From: Victivallales bacterium
GTDB lineage: Bacteria; Verrucomicrobiota; Lentisphaeria; Oligosphaerales; Oligosphaeraceae
DNA length: 8,099 nt
Direction: 5' to 3'
Assembly (NCBI GenBank): GCA_900771165.1
Contig: CAAGMX010000548.1
Location: forward strand, 1 to 8,099
The translations under genes were made by a program, and so were the position numbers. Below the pieces are notes generated by a model that was not told where the DNA came from, did not search any database, and saw only the letters and a list, made by a program, of their open reading frames with translations. Below, one piece after another: positions 6,064 through 8,099 of the stretch. Within the stretch, counting starts at the first letter, position 1. Each line of letters begins with the position of its first letter.

Positions 6064-6098
6064 ATTCTAGAGATTCTAGCGATTTTAGAGATTTCTCT
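6063..6098. repeat. 9-bp tandem repeat, about 3.5 units
   Basis: Consecutive units read GATTCTAGA (6063-6071), GATTCTAGC (6072-6080), GATTTTAGA (6081-6089) and a decayed GATTTCTCT (6090-6098). The AT-rich units contrast with the GC-rich surroundings. They lie about 60 bp upstream of the possible glycosidase -10 element, so they could be protein-binding sites or a simple sequence repeat. Confidence 0.6.
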
Positions 6099-6154
6099 CC
6101 TGTGTCCCTGGTGGAAGTGTGGGCGTTCTCTGTGGTGGAGCGGCACCCCGGCCT

Positions 6155-6160
6155 TATATT
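6155..6160 (+). promoter_or_regulatory. Candidate -10 element for the glycosidase gene
   Basis: TATATT matches TATAAT at five of six positions and lies about 70 bases ahead of the start codon at 6228. The region 16-18 bases upstream (around GTGGTG) is a poor -35 match. This is a weak prediction; it would give a pyrimidine-rich leader of about 60 bases. Confidence 0.3.
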
Positions 6161-6227
6161 TCCCATCTGCGCCTGTTCTTTTCCGTTGCTCCTTGTTTTT
6201 CCCCTCTTTTTTCCAACCCTTTTTCCC

Positions 6228-8069
6228 ATGCTTCTGATTCCCGCCCCCAAGAACGCTCATTTCTCCTCGGATGCGACCCTTCGCTGGAAGGGTTTGGAGA
6301 ACCTTTGCCTGCCTGCCAGCTATACGCCTTCCCTCTTGGATGCCGCCTTGACCCTGGTGGGCGAGCTGGAGGCGGCCACGGGACGCCGCCTGCGCCTGGG
6401 GGTGGGAGAAGCCGCCGCCTTCGGACGCCCCGGAGTGCGACTGGCCCTGGATCCCCAGGCCCCCGCCGGCGACGGATACGCCCTCACCGGCGAAAAGGGC
6501 GCCATTGTCCTCCTGGCCGCCCAGGAGGCGGGGCTCTTCTACGGGTTGCAGACCCTGCGCCAGCTGGTGGCTCAGGCTCCCGTGGAGGTGCCGGAGTTTC
6601 AGGTGGAGGACGCCCCCGACTATCCGGTGCGGGGCTTCTACCACGATGTCACCCGTGGGGCGGTGCCCACCCTGGAGACCCTCTTCCAGCTGGTGGACAA
6701 GATGGCCTACTACAAGATGAACCATCTCCAGCTCTACGTGGAGCACACCTTTGCCCTGGCCCGGCACTGCGACATCTGGGAGGGCGGGGATCCCATGACC
6801 GCCGAAGAGGTGCTGCGCCTCCAGGAATACTGCGAAGCCCGCCACGTGGAGCTGGTGCCCTCCATCTCCACCTTCGGCCACATGTACACCGCCCTGCGCA
6901 GCCATCGCCTGGAAGACTTGAACGAGCTGGAGGTGAAGGGATCTCAGCGGGAGTTCTCCTTCTATGACCGCATGGCCCACGACACCCTCAACCCCTCCGA
7001 TCCCCGCTCCCTCCAGCTGGTCACGGAAATCCTGGAGGAATACCTGCCCCTCTTCCACACCAAATACTGCAACATCTGCTGCGACGAAACCTTCGACCTG
7101 GGCAAGGGCAAGAGCAAGGCACTGGTGAAGGAACCCGCCGATGTGAAGAAAATCTACGTGGGCTTCCTGAAGAAGATCATGTCCGCCGTGGAAAAACTGG
7201 GCAAGGTCCCCATGTTCTGGGGCGATATCATCGGGGAAAACCGGGAGCTGCTGAAGGAACTGCCCGAGGGCGCCGTGCCCCTGGAATGGGACTACGGCCC
7301 CGAAGTCACCTGGTGGGACACCGCCAAGCTGGCCGCCGTGGCCCCCGTCTTCTATGTCTGCCCCGGCACCTGCGTCTGGAACCGCTGGCTGGGGGAAGTC
7401 CACACCGCCCAGAAAAACATCCTGGGCTACGCCAAAAAGGGACATACCTACGGCGCCACCGGCTTCCTGAACACCAACTGGGGCGACTTCGGCAACGTGA
7501 ATCTCCTGGCCTCCTCCTGGTACGGAATGATCTACGGCGCGGCCTGCAGCTGGAACGTCACCGCCTCCGAAGACCTGGAGGCCTTCGAGACCGCCTTGGA
7601 TGCCCTGGAGTTCGGCGGCGCCAAGGAGTTCGCCCGCACCTGGCGGGAGTTTTCCGCCCACTCCAAGGCCACCTGGCGGGAGCTGGCCTTCCTGGTGGAT
7701 CCCAGCGACCTGGTCCACTTCGAACAGGATCATGACCGCTGGTTCCACGTGAAGGAAGCCGCTACCGCCATCCCCGTCCTGGAAGAGATCGGCCTGCGCT
7801 TCGAGAAGGCCCTGGCCCAAGGTCATCCCGTGGATCCTCTGGCAGCGGAAGAACTCCGCTTCGGCTTGGACATGTCCCTCCTCACCCACCGCATCCTGAC
7901 CTACGTCTGCCAGGAACGGAAGGAGAATCCCTGGGAACTGGCCGATGCACTGCGCCACCAGGAGGAGCGCCTCTGCCGCCTCTGGCACCTGCGCAACAAG
8001 CCCTCGGAATACCGGCGGGCCCGGGAAGTGCTCCTGCGCATCGCCCAGAAGCTGGACACCATGGCCTAA
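6228..8069 (+). CDS. Glycoside hydrolase family 20-like beta-N-acetylhexosaminidase
   Basis: This 613-aa protein probably removes terminal N-acetylhexosamine residues from oligosaccharides. Residues about 35-125 form the small alpha/beta domain that precedes GH20 barrels (YALTGEKGAIVLLAAQEAGLFYGLQTLRQL region, 84-113). The barrel starts at DYPVRGFYHDVTRG (131-144) and carries PSISTFGHM (211-219, the family His as His218), the catalytic pair Asp286-Glu287 in NICCDETFD, FWGDI (330-334) and TNWGDFG (416-422). A helical C-terminal region follows (about 450-613). GH20 enzymes use the Asp-Glu pair for substrate-assisted catalysis. No signal peptide or membrane segment is seen, so it should be cytoplasmic, acting on imported sugars. 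The frame is open upstream to 5886 but through repeats, so 6228 is the first plausible ATG; it has no Shine-Dalgarno. The substrate is not determined. Confidence 0.85.
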   Translation: MLLIPAPKNAHFSSDATLRWKGLENLCLPASYTPSLLDAALTLVGELEAATGRRLRLGVGEAAAFGRPGVRLALDPQAPAGDGYALTGEKGAIVLLAAQEAGLFYGLQTLRQLVAQAPVEVPEFQVEDAPDYPVRGFYHDVTRGAVPTLETLFQLVDKMAYYKMNHLQLYVEHTFALARHCDIWEGGDPMTAEEVLRLQEYCEARHVELVPSISTFGHMYTALRSHRLEDLNELEVKGSQREFSFYDRMAHDTLNPSDPRSLQLVTEILEEYLPLFHTKYCNICCDETFDLGKGKSKALVKEPADVKKIYVGFLKKIMSAVEKLGKVPMFWGDIIGENRELLKELPEGAVPLEWDYGPEVTWWDTAKLAAVAPVFYVCPGTCVWNRWLGEVHTAQKNILGYAKKGHTYGATGFLNTNWGDFGNVNLLASSWYGMIYGAACSWNVTASEDLEAFETALDALEFGGAKEFARTWREFSAHSKATWRELAFLVDPSDLVHFEQDHDRWFHVKEAATAIPVLEEIGLRFEKALAQGHPVDPLAAEELRFGLDMSLLTHRILTYVCQERKENPWELADALRHQEERLCRLWHLRNKPSEYRRAREVLLRIAQKLDTMA

Positions 8070-8099
8070 CGACCAACGCGCGCCCCTATGCCTTCCCTC

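Larger units (their letters stand above)
5745..6227. other. Divergent intergenic region with repeats and hairpins, no supported gene
   Basis: This 483-bp stretch separates the minus-strand ATPase run from the plus-strand glycosidase. Open frames exist on both strands (for example 5741-6250 minus), but they are Gly/Pro/Arg-rich, run through repeats and hairpins, and resemble no protein family I recognise. It holds a candidate minus-strand promoter and leader inverted repeat (5770-5800), an imperfect direct repeat (5897-5946 and 5992-6036), a strong hairpin, a perfect palindrome, a 9-bp tandem repeat, a possible plus-strand -10 element, and a pyrimidine-rich leader. The repeats look like dispersed intergenic elements rather than coding remnants. 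Confidence 0.75.

Noticed and set aside
5897..6098. CRISPR-like array in the intergenic repeats
   Set aside because: Only two imperfect long units and a short-period tandem repeat are present, without regular unique spacers or cas genes.
5886..6227. Upstream extension of the GH20 reading frame
   Set aside because: It crosses the intergenic repeats and encodes a Pro/Arg/Phe-rich stretch unlike any GH20 N-terminus; the ATG at 6228 fits the family.
5741..6250. 169-codon minus-strand open frame in the divergent intergenic region
   Set aside because: It runs through hairpins, the palindrome and the 9-bp repeat, giving repetitive peptides such as SLKSLESLES; it is best read as non-coding repeat DNA.
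5994..7988. 664-codon minus-strand open frame opposite the GH20 gene
   Set aside because: It is an antisense shadow created by the GC-rich third positions of the GH20 gene, is Gly/Gln/His/Val-rich, and has no recognisable domain.
8088..8099. Possible start codon of a further plus-strand gene
   Set aside because: Only four codons are visible, with no ribosome site, so a gene cannot be supported.

Overview
The window covers most of a rotary V/A-type ATP synthase (V-ATPase) operon on the minus strand and one large glycoside hydrolase gene on the plus strand. The two transcription units diverge from a roughly 480-bp repeat-rich intergenic region at 5745-6227. DNA is GC-rich, and coding strands strongly prefer G/C at third positions. 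This gene content fits an anaerobic or host-associated sugar-using bacterium, perhaps of the PVC group (Lentisphaerae/Verrucomicrobia-like) or another V-ATPase-bearing lineage. That assignment is inference; no rRNA or other taxonomic marker is present.

Layout, minus strand in transcription order: a PtsN/fructose-type PTS EIIA protein (5744-5292); a small coiled-coil G/H-type stalk subunit (5198-4887); subunit C (4835-3804); the membrane subunit I (3753-1804); the proteolipid K (1731-1390); subunit F (1308-988); subunit E (973-359); and the first 114 codons of catalytic subunit A (344 to the window edge). Subunits B and D are presumably just outside the window. Gaps between genes are 14-93 bp, all on one strand, so a single operon is likely. 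The order G-C-I-K-F-E-A differs from the Thermus and Enterococcus arrangements.

How the parts work together: I and the K ring form the membrane ion channel and rotor; C and F are rotor-stalk parts that link the ring to the A3B3 head; E and G form the peripheral stalks. Alignment by eye of K against Enterococcus NtpK suggests a proton rather than sodium enzyme. The EIIA gene at the operon head is unusual and may link phosphotransferase status to expression or activity of the ATPase.

Plus strand: a 613-aa family-20 glycosidase-like protein without a signal peptide (6228-8069), probably a cytoplasmic hexosaminidase acting on imported amino-sugar oligosaccharides. It starts after a pyrimidine-rich leader with no Shine-Dalgarno sequence. 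Non-coding structures include two copies of an imperfect ~45-50-bp repeat with hairpins, a perfect 14-bp palindrome, a 9-bp tandem repeat, a leader inverted repeat, and a six-tract G-quadruplex motif between K and F. I found no wholly new system; the most unusual points are the EIIA/ATPase association, the proteolipid ligand changes and the intergenic repeats.
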